Shown here: positions 1-9,160 of the stretch, one piece after another | Layout of the letters: every line of letters begins with the position of its first letter | Position numbering within the stretch: position 1 is the stretch's first letter | Assembly (NCBI GenBank): GCA_947497945.1 | Contig: CANMIP010000025.1 | Location: 39,342-103,341, forward strand | DNA: 64,000 nucleotides | From: an uncultured Tropicimonas sp. | Lineage (GTDB): Bacteria; Pseudomonadota; Alphaproteobacteria; Rhodobacterales; Rhodobacteraceae | Direction of reading: 5' to 3' | Position numbers and translations under genes: made by a program | Notes under the pieces: model-generated | Databases searched by the model: none | Told to the model about the DNA's origin: nothing | What the model saw: the letters and a program-made list of their open reading frames with translations, nothing else

Positions 1-305
1 TCATCTGCGATCCGCCCGCCTTCGCTCCCTCGCGCCAGTCGCTGGAAGCGGGGCTGCGCGCCTATGAGCGCGTGGCGCGGCTTGCGGCGCCGCTGGTGGC
101 TCCGGGCGGCTATCTCGTGCTCTGTTCCTGCTCTCACGCGGCGGATCTGACCAAGTTCCGCAACGCCTCGGCGCGCGGCATCGGTCGCGGCGGCCGGCGC
201 GGACAGCTTCTGCACACCGGCTTTGCCGGCCCGGACCACCCGATGCTGCCGCAGTTGGCCGAGAGCGGCTATCTCAAGGCGCTGGTCTTCCGGCTGGCGC
301 CGTGA
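1..305 (+). CDS. RlmI-like class I SAM-dependent rRNA methyltransferase, 3' end only
   Basis: The gene enters from the left edge, so only about the last 100 residues are visible (codons in frame from base 3). The fragment opens with I-C-D-P-P-A-F, the DPP[K/A]F catalytic/binding loop of RlmI-type 23S rRNA m5C methyltransferases. About 35 residues later comes L-V-L-C-S-C-S-H, the CSCS motif carrying the second conserved cysteine. The tail (HPMLPQLAESGYLKALVFR) matches the family C-terminus, where a proline-rich 'DHP' precedes the last strand. The expected role is S-adenosylmethionine-dependent cytosine methylation of large-subunit rRNA in the cytoplasm; the exact target base cannot be read from this fragment. 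The stop codon overlaps the start of the next gene by 4 bases (GTGA), so the two are translationally coupled. Confidence 0.8.
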   Translation, partial: ICDPPAFAPSRQSLEAGLRAYERVARLAAPLVAPGGYLVLCSCSHAADLTKFRNASARGIGRGGRRGQLLHTGFAGPDHPMLPQLAESGYLKALVFRLAP

Positions 306-847
306 CGCGGGCGCTGCTCGACGCCTGCGTGCTCTATCCGACGGTGATGCGGGAAGTCCTGCTGGGCGCGGCCTCAGAGGGGCTGTTCACGCCGCTCTGG
401 TCCGAGCGTCTGCTGGAGGAATGGGCGCGGGCGGCCGCGCGGCGCGGGGAACTGGACGAGATGCAGGCGCGCGGCGAGATCGCGCTTCTGCGCGCCCATT
501 GGCCAAAAGCCTCCATCCAGCCGCGCGACGGCGATCTCGCCCGGCTCTGGCTGCCCGACGAGAACGACATCCACGTCCTCGCCGCCGCCATTGCCGGCTC
601 CGCCGATCTCGTCGTGACGCTGAACATCAAGGATTTCCCGCGCAATATCCTCGCCGAGGAAGGCGTGGCGCGGCAGGATCCGGACGGGTTCCTGCATGCG
701 CTCTGGCTGGAGCATCCCGAGGCGCTGCAACGGGTCGGCGCGAAGGTTCTTGCACAGGCCGAGGAGATGGACAGCGTTCCCCATGACCTGCGCAAGCTGC
801 TGAAAAAGGCGCGTTTGCCGCGACTTGCCAAGGCTTTGGCGGGGTGA
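302..847 (+). CDS. PIN-domain protein (RSP_2648-like)
   Basis: A 181-residue protein beginning at a GTG that overlaps the methyltransferase stop (GTGA). It has the PIN layout: an early acidic residue after strand 1 (ALLDACVLYP, residues 4-13), a central acidic segment, and D-E-N-D-I-H-V-L-A-A-A followed by LVVTLNIKDFP, the conserved D...D pair before the last strand. PIN domains are Mg2+-dependent single-strand ribonucleases. No small antitoxin gene lies beside it. The fixed coupling to an rRNA methyltransferase, as in Rhodobacter RSP_2647-RSP_2648, points to RNA metabolism rather than a toxin-antitoxin role. Family placement is by motif; the substrate is unknown. Confidence 0.8.
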   Translation: MTRALLDACVLYPTVMREVLLGAASEGLFTPLWSERLLEEWARAAARRGELDEMQARGEIALLRAHWPKASIQPRDGDLARLWLPDENDIHVLAAAIAGSADLVVTLNIKDFPRNILAEEGVARQDPDGFLHALWLEHPEALQRVGAKVLAQAEEMDSVPHDLRKLLKKARLPRLAKALAG

Positions 848-880
848 GATCGCTCGAAGCTGGCGAACGGAGCGCTGACT

Positions 881-1080
881 GGCATGGAAGCAAGGCGAAG
901 CCGCCATGCCTGCGCCTGCCCGTCCCGACGGGCTGGCGCTTTGTTTCCGGCGCTCAACGGATCGATCTTTTGCGGATTTGGCAGGGATAAAGCGCAGACC
1001 ACACTCGTTTCAGCGCCACCCCACGGGCAGGCGCTGGCATGGCGACCCTTGCGGGGCCGTCGACGGTAGCTTTGTCGAAC
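881..1080 (+). repeat. Dispersed intergenic element, copy A
   Basis: The core at 906-1040 (135 bp) is bounded by 18-bp inverted repeats (906-923 and 1023-1040) that differ at one base. Inside is the shared core 'GGATTTGGC-GGGATAAAG' (975-993). The 25 bp to the left resemble the left flank of the other copies (ggcatggaa...ggcgaagccgcc). It is the same element as at 42591, 7065 (inverted) and 13859 (inverted, truncated). It lies between the PIN gene and the shared terminator. Confidence 0.8.
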
Positions 1081-1093
1081 CTAATGCCAACTG

Positions 1094-1136
1094 AAAAAGA
1101 ACGCCGCGAATGGTTTCGCAGCGTTCTTCGTTTTTT
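1094..1136. terminator. Bidirectional hairpin terminator between the PIN gene and ileS
   Basis: The stem AAGAACGC-c-GCGAA / TTCGC-a-GCGTTCTT has a 4-base loop, an A-run on its left and a T-run (TTTTTT) on its right. It can therefore stop transcription on both strands. It sits 14 bases past the ileS stop codon and serves the convergent genes on either side. Confidence 0.8.
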
Positions 1137-1150
1137 GGCCTTGGTGAGCC

Positions 1151-4084
1151 TCAGCCAAGCGCCGCATCGCAACGCTGGCAAGTGCCGTCATGCTCGTGCG
1201 TGCCGACATCGGGCAGGATCTTCCAGCAGCGCTGGCATTTCTCGCCCTCGGCCCGCTTGAAGACCACACCAACGCCCGGGGATTCCTCCAGCGTGAACGC
1301 CCCCTCGGGCGCGACGCCCTCGGTCAGGGTGATCTGGCTGGAGATGCAGATATCGGCGAAATTCACCGTCCGCAGCAGTGTCACCAAGGCGACATCCTCG
1401 ACGAACACTTCCGGCGCAGCTTCCAGGGAGGAGCCGATCACCTTGTCGCGCCGCTGTACTTCCAGCGCGGCGGTCACGACACGGCGGACATTGCGCACCC
1501 GCTCGACAAGCGTGTCTAGCTCCGGCTTGTTCCACTCGGCCGGCGTCTCCGGGATATCCTGCAGATGCACCGAGCTTTCAGCGCCCGGATACCGCTCCAG
1601 CCAGACCTCTTCCATCGTGAAGACCAGAACCGGCGCGAGCCAGGTGGTCAGGCGCTGGAACAGGATGTCCAGCACGGTCAACGCCGAGCGGCGGTGCAGG
1701 CTGTCATCGGCGTCGCAATAGAGCGCGTCCTTGCGGATATCGAAGAAGAAGGCCGAGAGATCGACCGTGGCGAAGGTGAAGACCTTCTGGAACACGCCCT
1801 GGAAGTCATAGGCCTCGTAGCCCTTGCGAACCTCCTGGTCGAGCTCGTAGAGCCGGTGCAGCACCCAGCTCTCCAGCGGCGGCATCTCTTCCACGGCCAC
1901 CGGCTCGATCTTGTCGAAATCGCCCAGCGAGCCAAGCAGGAAGCGCATCGTGTTGCGCAGCCGGCGGTAGCTGTCGGCGACGTTCTTCAGGATCTCCGGG
2001 CCGATGCGCAGATCGGCCGTGTAGTCCGATTGCGAGACCCAGAGGCGCAGGATATCGGCGCCATATTGCTTGATGACCTGTTCGGGCGCGATGGTGTTGC
2101 CGAGCGACTTGGACATCTTGTTGCCCTTCTCGTCCAGCGTGAAGCCATGGGTCAGCACGCCACGATAAGGCGCGCGGCCATTGGTGCCACAGCTTTGCAG
2201 CAGCGAGGAGTGGAACCAGCCACGATGCTGGTCGGTGCCTTCGAGATAGAGATCGGCGATGCCGTCCTCGGAGCCGTCCTCCCGGTCGCGCAGTACGAAG
2301 GCATGGGTCGAGCCGCTATCGAACCATACGTCCAGCACGTCGAAGATCTGCTCGTAATCATCGGCAGCGTAATCGGAGCCGAGGAAACGTTCCTTGGCGC
2401 CGTCCATATACCAGACATCAGCGCCTTCGGCCTCGAAAGCCTCGACGATGCGGGCATTCACGGCGTCATCGCGCAGCAGGAAGTCAAGATCATCGGGCAG
2501 CGCGCCCTTCTTGACGAAGCAGGTCAGCGGCACGCCCCAGGCGCGCTGGCGCGAGAGCACCCAATCCGGGCGGTTCTCCATCATCGAATGGATCCGGTTA
2601 CGCCCGGTCTCGGGTGTCCATTTCACCGTGTCGATGGCGTTGAGCGCGCGGCTCCGGATCGTCTTGCCGAGCGCGTCCTGCCCGTCGCCGACCTCGCGGT
2701 CGATGGAGGCGAACCATTGCGGCGTATTGCGGAAGATCAGCGGCGCCTTGGAGCGCCAGGAATGCGGGTAGCTGTGCTTGATCCGGCCACGCGCGATCAG
2801 CGCGCCGACACCGGCCATGGCGTCGATCACCCGCTTGTTGGCGTCCTTCTCCTTGCCCTTGTGATCAAAGATCACAGCGCCGCCGAACAGCGGCAGCTCG
2901 GGGCGGAAGGTGCCATCTTCCAGCACGTTATGAGTCATTTTCAACCCGTGCTTGACGCCGAGGATGAAGTCATCCGCGCCGTGCGACGGTGCGGTATGGA
3001 CAAAGCCCGTGCCGGCCTCGTCGGTGACGTGGTCGCCGGGCAACATCGGGACATCGTAATCCCACTCGCCCATCCCGCCCTCGATGCCCCGGAACGGGTG
3101 CGCACAGACCATCAGGTCAAGCTGCTTGGCGCTGATATCCTCGGTGCGCTCGAAGGCGTCGACGCGCGCGGATTTCATCACCTCCTCGGCGAGATTGTCG
3201 GCCAGCAGGTACTCGTCGCCCACCTTGGCCCAGTTCTCCTCGGGCGCTTCGGTGACCTTGTAGAGCCCGTAGGAGAGCTCGGGGTTGAAAGCCACGGCGC
3301 GGTTGGAGGGGATGGTCCAGGGCGTGGTGGTCCAGATGATCACGTTCACGCCGCGCTGCGGCTGGCGGGCTCCGTTCTGGTCCAGCGCGCGGATGACCGG
3401 GAACTTGACCCAGATCGTGTGGCTCTGGTGGTCGTGATATTCGACCTCCGCCTCGGCCAGCGCGGTCTTCTCGACCACGGACCACATGACGGGCTTCGAG
3501 CCCTGATAGAGCGTGCCATTCATCAGGAATTTCATGAACTCGCCGGCGATGACCGCCTCGGCATGGTAGTTCATGGTCAGGTAGGGATCGTCCCAGTTGC
3601 CGGTCACGCCGAGCCGCTTGAACTCGTCGCGCTGGATATCGACCCATTTCTCGGCAAAGGCCCGACATTCGCGGCGCAGCTCGACAACCGGCACCTCGTC
3701 CTTGTTCTTGCCCTTCTGGCGATACTGCTCCTCGATCTTCCACTCAATGGGAAGGCCGTGGCAGTCCCAGCCCGGGATGTAGCGGGCATCCTTGCCCATC
3801 ATCTGCTGCGAGCGGACGACCATGTCTTTGAGGATCTTGTTGAGCGCGTGGCCGATATGGAGATTGCCATTCGCATAGGGAGGGCCGTCATGCAGGGTGA
3901 AGGGCGTGCGCGGGATCGCGGCGGCCTTCTCGCGCAGCTTTTCGTAGATGCCAATCTCGGCCCAGCGGTCAAGCCAGGCGGGCTCGCGCTTGGGCAGGCC
4001 CGCGCGCATCGGGAACTCCGTGCGCGGCAGGTTGAGGGTGGGCTTGTAGTCGGGCGTATTGGGTTCGGGCGTGTCGGCGCACAT
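1151..4084 (-). CDS. ileS: Isoleucyl-tRNA synthetase
   Basis: A 977-residue class I aminoacyl-tRNA synthetase that charges tRNA-Ile in the cytoplasm. The HIGH signature is at residues 76-79 (N-L-H-I-G-H) and the KMSKS loop is near residue 655 (NKMSKSLGN). The CP1 editing domain lies between them. The C-terminus carries a zinc-finger-like cysteine set (CQRCWK...CQRCDAALG), typical of bacterial IleRS. The length matches the usual 930-980 residues. It reads toward the PIN gene and ends at the shared terminator. No T-box leader is seen upstream, as expected in Alphaproteobacteria. Confidence 0.97.
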   Translation of the reverse strand: MCADTPEPNTPDYKPTLNLPRTEFPMRAGLPKREPAWLDRWAEIGIYEKLREKAAAIPRTPFTLHDGPPYANGNLHIGHALNKILKDMVVRSQQMMGKDARYIPGWDCHGLPIEWKIEEQYRQKGKNKDEVPVVELRRECRAFAEKWVDIQRDEFKRLGVTGNWDDPYLTMNYHAEAVIAGEFMKFLMNGTLYQGSKPVMWSVVEKTALAEAEVEYHDHQSHTIWVKFPVIRALDQNGARQPQRGVNVIIWTTTPWTIPSNRAVAFNPELSYGLYKVTEAPEENWAKVGDEYLLADNLAEEVMKSARVDAFERTEDISAKQLDLMVCAHPFRGIEGGMGEWDYDVPMLPGDHVTDEAGTGFVHTAPSHGADDFILGVKHGLKMTHNVLEDGTFRPELPLFGGAVIFDHKGKEKDANKRVIDAMAGVGALIARGRIKHSYPHSWRSKAPLIFRNTPQWFASIDREVGDGQDALGKTIRSRALNAIDTVKWTPETGRNRIHSMMENRPDWVLSRQRAWGVPLTCFVKKGALPDDLDFLLRDDAVNARIVEAFEAEGADVWYMDGAKERFLGSDYAADDYEQIFDVLDVWFDSGSTHAFVLRDREDGSEDGIADLYLEGTDQHRGWFHSSLLQSCGTNGRAPYRGVLTHGFTLDEKGNKMSKSLGNTIAPEQVIKQYGADILRLWVSQSDYTADLRIGPEILKNVADSYRRLRNTMRFLLGSLGDFDKIEPVAVEEMPPLESWVLHRLYELDQEVRKGYEAYDFQGVFQKVFTFATVDLSAFFFDIRKDALYCDADDSLHRRSALTVLDILFQRLTTWLAPVLVFTMEEVWLERYPGAESSVHLQDIPETPAEWNKPELDTLVERVRNVRRVVTAALEVQRRDKVIGSSLEAAPEVFVEDVALVTLLRTVNFADICISSQITLTEGVAPEGAFTLEESPGVGVVFKRAEGEKCQRCWKILPDVGTHEHDGTCQRCDAALG

Positions 4085-4652
4085 GGGTTGCGTCCTCTGG
4101 ATATACGTCTGTTCGGATGGTTCGGTCGGCGCGGGCAGCCCATACGCCTTGTCCCGGCGGCTCGATCTCTCAGAGCGCCGGGCCGGTAATTCGAATGATG
4201 ATCGACCATATCAGCATCTTGAGCGCGGGCTTAGCGCAATCGCAGGCGGGGGTCCAGAGCGGCGATACGTCCCGGCAGTGCAGCCGTGGGGAGCGGGGCT
4301 GATTGCGCGCCGCACAGGTCGTTGTTGCGGCCGGAGAACCGCCCTGTGGGTGGCCAATTTTCCCGCACCGTAGCCCATGTCACCGCCTGCCCGTGAGGTG
4401 GCGAAGCGGCGTGCAAACTCCGCGCCGTGTTTGAGCGATGTTCGAAGACGGTCAGCCCCGCAGTGCGGGGTGTCAATGCTCCAACCCGAAAGGGGAGCCT
4501 TGGGACAGTCAGGCTTCGAAAGACCCGGGCATCCGCAGGGCAGCGGCGCCGGGTCCCTTGCCCTTCAGCACTCGCCCCCATCTCGCCAATCGGCCCCGCG
4601 CCCGGACCTGCAACCGGATCTCTCGGCAGCCCCTGTCGCCTTGTGGCCCGCG
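4085..4652. other. Non-coding region between ileS and selD
   Basis: No convincing gene was found in these 568 bases. They contain a degenerate half copy of the dispersed element (about 4375-4425: a GCCTGCCCGTG-type end followed by TGGCG) and a perfect short hairpin CCCCGC-AGT-GCGGGG at 4456-4470 that has no T-run. The ileS promoter must lie in the left part. I looked for a selenocysteine tRNA here because of selD and did not find one. Confidence 0.5.
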
Positions 4653-5717
4653 TCAGGCCACCACGATCCGGGGATCATCCGTCTGCGCGCCAACTTCGCC
4701 CACAATGGAGGCCTGTTCGAACCCGTGCTGCGCGAACACTGCCTGCACCGAGGCCAGCGCATCCGGGGCGCAGGAGACCAGCAGGCCACCCGATGTCTGC
4801 GGATCGGTCAGCAAGGCGCGATCGACCTCCGAGAAGCCGGCCGGCAGAGCCACTTCCGCGCCGTAGCTGGCCCAGTTCCGGCCCGAAGCGCCGGTGACAA
4901 AGCCATCCTCCGCCAGCGAGCGGACCTCGTCCATGAAGGGCACGGCCGACCAGTCAAGCTGCGCCTCGCAGCCGGCCCCACGCATCATCTCCAGCATATG
5001 ACCGCCGAGCCCGAAGCCGGTGACATCCGTCATCGCATGCACCCCGGTCAGCTCGGCAAGCTCCGGTCCGGGCGTGTTGAGCTGGGTCGTCATCGCGATC
5101 ATGCGCGCATATCCCGCCTCGCTCAGGGCGCCCTTCTTCAACGCCGCCGAATAGACCCCTGCCCCGAGCGGCTTGCCCTGCACCAGCAGGTCGCCCGTCC
5201 GGGCCGAGGCGTTCTTCTTGATCAGGTCGGGATGGACCAGCCCCAGCGCAACCAGCCCGTAAATCGCCTCGACCGAGTCGATGGAATGGCCGCCAACGAC
5301 CGGGATACCCGCCGCCCGCGCCGCCGTCTGACCGCCTTCGAGGATACGACCGATCGTCTCCTTGGAGAGCACGTCGATCGGCATCCCGACAAGCGCCAAC
5401 GCCATGATCGGCCGCGCCCCCATCGCATAGACATCGCTGATCGCATTGGTCGCGGCGATGCGGCCGAAATCATGCGGGTCGTCGACGATCGGCATGAAGA
5501 AATCGGTTGTGGCGACCAGCGCCTGCTCGTCATTGAGCCGGAAGACAGCCGCGTCATCCGCATTTTCCGTCCCCACCAGCAACGCCTCGGGCAACGCCAT
5601 CGGGCTCGTCTGCCGCAGGATCTCGGAGAGCACCGCGGGGGCGATCTTGCAACCGCATCCGCCGCCATGGGACAGCGAAGTCAGGCGCGGTTCGGAGGAA
5701 ATGGTGTCGGCGGTCAT
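4653..5717 (-). CDS. selD: Selenide, water dikinase (selenophosphate synthetase)
   Basis: A 354-residue enzyme making selenophosphate from selenide and ATP for selenocysteine and/or 2-selenouridine synthesis. The N-terminal G-G-G-C-G-C-K motif carries the catalytic Cys-x-Cys-Lys (Cys21, Cys23, Lys24), so this is a cysteine form and not a selenoprotein. It continues with the AIRS-type ATP-binding core (ENADDAAVF; TDVTGFGLGGH) and ends with a conserved TDPQTSGGLL segment. I chose the ATG at 5717 because it gives the normal family length; the frame remains open for 29 further codons upstream. No selA, selB, selC or mnmH is visible in the window, so its downstream pathway is not shown here. Confidence 0.95.
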   Translation of the reverse strand: MTADTISSEPRLTSLSHGGGCGCKIAPAVLSEILRQTSPMALPEALLVGTENADDAAVFRLNDEQALVATTDFFMPIVDDPHDFGRIAATNAISDVYAMGARPIMALALVGMPIDVLSKETIGRILEGGQTAARAAGIPVVGGHSIDSVEAIYGLVALGLVHPDLIKKNASARTGDLLVQGKPLGAGVYSAALKKGALSEAGYARMIAMTTQLNTPGPELAELTGVHAMTDVTGFGLGGHMLEMMRGAGCEAQLDWSAVPFMDEVRSLAEDGFVTGASGRNWASYGAEVALPAGFSEVDRALLTDPQTSGGLLVSCAPDALASVQAVFAQHGFEQASIVGEVGAQTDDPRIVVA

Positions 5718-5927
5718 GGCGTGGCTCCAGCGCGAAAAGGCGGTTTGGACGGGTTCGACGTGAGTGGCCGCACTAGTCCCGCCGGGCCGTGCTGTCAATG
5801 TCACGCGGCCGCCGGAGGGGCGCTCCCCTGCCCTGAAACCGCCACACGCGCCGAAGGCGCGCCACCCCCCAAAGGGACGAGATGCCGAAGGCGTCGAGTG
5901 CCGAGGGGAAGCCCGCCCGCAGCGGGC

Positions 5928-6902
5928 TCAGACGGTCGGGGTTGCGCCCGCGAGCACGGTCCGGAAGACATCCGTGTCGACATTGCCGCCCGAGAGAACG
6001 ACACCGACCTTGCGCCCCGCCATCGCGCCGCGTTCCTGGCAGAGCGCCGCAAGCGCCGCCGCCCCCGCCCCTTCGGCGACGTTGTGGGTGCATTCGAAAT
6101 AAAGGCGCATGGCGGCGGCGACCTCGTCATCGCTCACGGCGACAATCCGCGCCGCACCGCGCCCATAGATCTCGACCGCCTCCGGAACCGGGATACGCAC
6201 CGCCATCCCGTCGGCAAAGGTCGCGGCGCTGTCGGTCTCCACCGGCCGTCCGGCCTCGACCGTGAGCTTGGCACAGGCGGCCCGTGTCGAGACCACGCCG
6301 ACGATTTCGGTCGCCAGCCCAAGCGCGTCGCGCGCCAGGATCGTGCCGCAGATGCCCGAGCCACAGCCGATCGGCACATAGACCGTGTCGAGATCCCCGA
6401 GCGCGTTGAACATCTCCCAGCCATAGGTGCCGACCCCGCGCACCAGTTCGGGATGGAAGGGCGGGACGATGGCCAGCCCTTCCTCCGCCGCGACGCGCAC
6501 CGCCTCTTCGCGCGCCGTATCGAAATCGCTGCCATGGACGACAAGCTCGGCGCCATAGGCCTCCATCGCGGCGTTCTTCTCCACCGAATTCCCCTCGGGC
6601 ACAAAGACCAGCGGCCGCAACCCGGCCGCCCGCGCCGCCAGCGCCTGGCTCTGGCCGTGATTGCCGCGCGTTGCCGTGCAGATCCCGGGCACCTCCGGCT
6701 GGCTGCGCCGGAGCCAGTCGATGAAGGTGATACCGCCGCGGACCTTGAACGCACCGGTCGGGGCGTGGTTCTCATGTTTCACCCATGTCTCGACACCGAT
6801 CCGGCGGGAGAGCAGCGGCCAGTGGCGCTGCGGGGTCGGCGGAACGAGACGGTGCACCATCTCGGCGGCAGCGTCGAATTCCTCGGCGGAGAATCGGATC
6901 AT
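5928..6902 (-). CDS. Threonine/serine dehydratase-like PLP enzyme
   Basis: A 324-residue fold-type II PLP enzyme. Lys53 in P-T-G-A-F-K-V-R-G-G is the Schiff-base lysine. A phosphate-binding glycine segment is present as GCGSGICG, and the C-terminal L-S-G-G-N motif contacts the pyridine ring. It lacks the C-terminal ACT-like regulatory domain of biosynthetic IlvA, so it resembles catabolic threonine/serine dehydratases and hydroxyaspartate/ectoine-route relatives. The substrate cannot be fixed from sequence. The start at 6902 is preceded by a purine-rich GGAGCCCGCC segment; a longer upstream reading runs into repeat copy C and is rejected. Hairpins without T-runs follow the stop (5911-5927 and 5847-5861). 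Confidence 0.85.
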   Translation of the reverse strand: MIRFSAEEFDAAAEMVHRLVPPTPQRHWPLLSRRIGVETWVKHENHAPTGAFKVRGGITFIDWLRRSQPEVPGICTATRGNHGQSQALAARAAGLRPLVFVPEGNSVEKNAAMEAYGAELVVHGSDFDTAREEAVRVAAEEGLAIVPPFHPELVRGVGTYGWEMFNALGDLDTVYVPIGCGSGICGTILARDALGLATEIVGVVSTRAACAKLTVEAGRPVETDSAATFADGMAVRIPVPEAVEIYGRGAARIVAVSDDEVAAAMRLYFECTHNVAEGAGAAALAALCQERGAMAGRKVGVVLSGGNVDTDVFRTVLAGATPTV

Positions 6903-7064
6903 GGCGGGCTCCTTGCGATTGCGCGCAGAGAAGCACTGCCGGGGCAGACGAGCAATCGGGGATGGCGCGACGCACCGTCTCAACCGACGCCCGCATCTTG
7001 GAGAGCGCCTCATTGCCGAAGGCGCGGCCCTTGGCTCCGTTGGCACAGAAAAGCACCTCCAGTC

Positions 7065-7229
7065 GTGCCAGCGCCTGCCCGTGGGATGGCGCAGCGACAG
7101 CCGAAGTCCGCGTTTTATCCCACCAAATCCGAATAAGACCTGAGCGTTGCACGCGGGTGAGAAAGCGCCAGCCCGCCGGGACGGGCAGGCGCCGGCACGG
7201 TGGCCTTCGGCCTTGATTCCGTGCCCGCC
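7065..7229 (-). repeat. Dispersed intergenic element, copy C (inverted)
   Basis: The core at 7065-7198 (134 bp) is in reverse orientation to copies A and E, with terminal inverted repeats at 7065-7082 and 7181-7198 (one mismatch). The conserved flank 'ggaatcaaggccgaaggcc' (read on the minus strand) extends to 7229 and is almost identical to copy E. It occupies most of the 379-base gap (6903-7281) between the dehydratase and the transporter gene. Nothing else was recognised in that gap. Confidence 0.85.
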
Positions 7230-7281
7230 AGCACTCTGCCCCAATGCCCGCTATCGGTTCAGGGCGCGTCTGCCCCCAGGT

Positions 7282-8652
7282 TCAGAAATATCTCAGCCAG
7301 AGATAGACGTTGGCGATCATCAGCGTCAGGATCATGATCGGAAATGCGACCCGCGCGAAGGCGATGAAACCGATCGGCTGATGCGCCTTCTCGGCAAAGG
7401 CGGCGACGGTCAGGTTCGCCGAAGCGCCGAGCAGCGTTCCGTTGCCGCCGAGACAGGCGCCGAGCGCCAGCGACCACCAGAGCGGCTCGATATTCCCCGC
7501 CCCGAATGTCGCCTCCGTCGACTCGATCAGCGGGATCATGGTCGCCACGAAGGGGATATTGTCGAGGATCGCCGACAGGATACCCGAGGCCCAGAAGATC
7601 AGGAAGGCAGTCCACATCATGTCCCCTTCGGTGAAGTCGAGCACGGCCTGTGCGAAGATCTCCAGCAGGCCGACATGTTCGACCCCGGCAACGATGACGA
7701 AGAGCCCGCCGAAGAAGAAGATCGTGACCCATTCCACTTCGCCGAAGACATGGTGGAACGTGTCCGACTGCTGGTCCGCCGGCTGGTGGCCATAGGCCAG
7801 CAGCATCAGCAGCGCCGCGCCGGCCAGTGCCGAGGTGCCCGGCTGGATTCCATAGCCATGGCCGAGGGTGAAACCCATCAGCACCAGCGCCAGCACGCCC
7901 AGCGACTTGAACATGAGCTTGCGGTCCTGGATGGCGCCGCCAGCATCGAATTTCATGATCCGGTCGCTGGCCGATTTCGGGATCTGTTTCAGCGCCTTGC
8001 GGTTCATCAGGTAGATGATCCCGGTCAGCACGACGAGACAGATTGCGGCGATCGGCGCGAGGTTCATGACGAAATCGTTGAAGCTCAGCCCGGCGGCGGA
8101 GCCGATAATGATGTTGGGCGGGTCACCGATCAGCGTTGCCGTGCCGCCGACATTCGAGGCCAGGATCTCGGCAACGAAGAACGGAAAGACCTTGGTCTCC
8201 AGCGCTTCGGTGATCAGCAGGGTGATCGGCGCGATCAGCAGCACGGTGGTCACGTTGTCCAGCAGCGCCGAGAAGATCGCGGTGATCAGCGTCAACATGA
8301 TCAGGATGCCGGTCGGGTCCGCCTTGACCGCCTTGGCCGCCTTGATCGCCACATATTGGAACAGGCCCGAGCGCGAGGTGATGGCAACGATGATCATCAT
8401 GCCGATCAGCAGCGCCAGCGTGTTGGCGTCGACACCGGCCACGGCCTGCGCCTGGTTGATGATCCCGAACAGGACCATCAACGAGGCGCCGAGCATGGCC
8501 AGCACCGCGCGGTTCACCTTCTCGGTGATCAGCGCGGCGTAGACGAGGATGAGGATGCCGGTGGCCATCCAGAGCGGGTCGATCCCGAGCATGTCGGGGA
8601 GCGAGAAGCCCGCCCCATGCCCTGCCCCATGGGCTGCTGTTTGCTCACTCAC
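7282..8652 (-). CDS. ArsB/NhaD-SLC13 superfamily ion transporter
   Basis: A 456-residue polytopic inner-membrane protein with about 11-12 hydrophobic segments. It has two inverted-repeat signature regions: SALLDNVTTVLLIAP with GGTATLIGDPPN, and SAILDNIPFVATMIP with GGNGTLLGASAN. These 'DN(V/I)' plus 'G-x-GDPPN' pairs are hallmarks of the ion transporter (IT) superfamily (NhaD, ArsB, CitT/SLC13). The cargo (Na+/H+, arsenite, citrate or other anion) cannot be chosen from sequence alone. It is translated after an 8-base overlap with the upstream CBS gene, which suggests control by that protein. Confidence 0.85.
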   Translation of the reverse strand: MSEQTAAHGAGHGAGFSLPDMLGIDPLWMATGILILVYAALITEKVNRAVLAMLGASLMVLFGIINQAQAVAGVDANTLALLIGMMIIVAITSRSGLFQYVAIKAAKAVKADPTGILIMLTLITAIFSALLDNVTTVLLIAPITLLITEALETKVFPFFVAEILASNVGGTATLIGDPPNIIIGSAAGLSFNDFVMNLAPIAAICLVVLTGIIYLMNRKALKQIPKSASDRIMKFDAGGAIQDRKLMFKSLGVLALVLMGFTLGHGYGIQPGTSALAGAALLMLLAYGHQPADQQSDTFHHVFGEVEWVTIFFFGGLFVIVAGVEHVGLLEIFAQAVLDFTEGDMMWTAFLIFWASGILSAILDNIPFVATMIPLIESTEATFGAGNIEPLWWSLALGACLGGNGTLLGASANLTVAAFAEKAHQPIGFIAFARVAFPIMILTLMIANVYLWLRYF

Positions 8653-9160
8653 TGTTTTCGTCTTCCATATCTTCGGGTTGGGCCAGCACGTGTTCGAGCA
8701 GCGAGTTGGCGCTCATCGTGCCCACGAACCGGTTGGTGTCGGGATCGACGAGAATCACGTGCCGCTTGTATTGGTGGATGAGGAAAATGCCTTCCATCAC
8801 CGGCGTTTCCGGCGCGGTAACGGGTATATTCTCCGGGTTGGAGAGATTGTCCCCGACCTTCTCGTTCTTGAGCTGGTCGAGCCGGGCGGCGAAATCCTCT
8901 TCCGTCAGGCGCATGAAGCCGAGATAGTTGAGCGGCACGCGCGTGTGCTCAAGGCCGATCAGCGCCGCCTTGGGCAGGATCAGCTTGAGCAGGGTCGGCG
9001 CAGTGAAGACACCGACATATTTGCCCGCGTGATCAACCACCGGCAGGAAGCGCGCGCGGCTCTGCTTGATGATGTTGAAGGCCTTGGCGACGCTCTCCTC
9101 CGGATGGATCGTGTGCTGCACCTCCGGTGCCACCATCACATCAAAGCATGTCAAACCCAT
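8645..9160 (-). CDS. CBS-domain pair protein, probable transporter regulator
   Basis: A 171-residue soluble protein with two CBS repeats. The first covers residues 1-60 (VMVAPEVQHTIHPEESVAKAF, FLPVVDHAGKYVGVFTAPTL) and the second about 105-160 (PVTAPETPVMEGIFLI, HVILVDPDTNRFVGTMSANSL). A helical insert of about 45 residues separates them. CBS pairs bind adenine nucleotides and regulate partner proteins. Its 3' end overlaps the transporter gene start by 8 bases, so co-translation is likely and the partner is probably that transporter. A second, unrelated CBS-transporter pair occurs at 30665-32569. Confidence 0.85.
   Translation of the reverse strand: MGLTCFDVMVAPEVQHTIHPEESVAKAFNIIKQSRARFLPVVDHAGKYVGVFTAPTLLKLILPKAALIGLEHTRVPLNYLGFMRLTEEDFAARLDQLKNEKVGDNLSNPENIPVTAPETPVMEGIFLIHQYKRHVILVDPDTNRFVGTMSANSLLEHVLAQPEDMEDENSE

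Noticed and set aside
302..847. PIN protein as the toxin of a toxin-antitoxin pair
   Set aside because: No small antitoxin gene is adjacent; it is coupled to a methyltransferase gene instead.
1565..4189. 874-codon open frame on the plus strand
   Set aside because: It is antisense to ileS along its whole length. Its composition is that of a reverse frame of a GC-rich gene, and no family motif is seen.
4085..4652. Selenocysteine tRNA next to selD
   Set aside because: Searched both strands by eye for a UCA anticodon with a long variable arm and a GTTCGAAT-type T-loop; short TTCGAA runs at 4441 and 4517 do not have the flanking stems.
4377..7136. 919-codon open frame on the plus strand
   Set aside because: It covers selD and the dehydratase, both with clear catalytic motifs on the other strand, and has no ribosome-binding site or domain.
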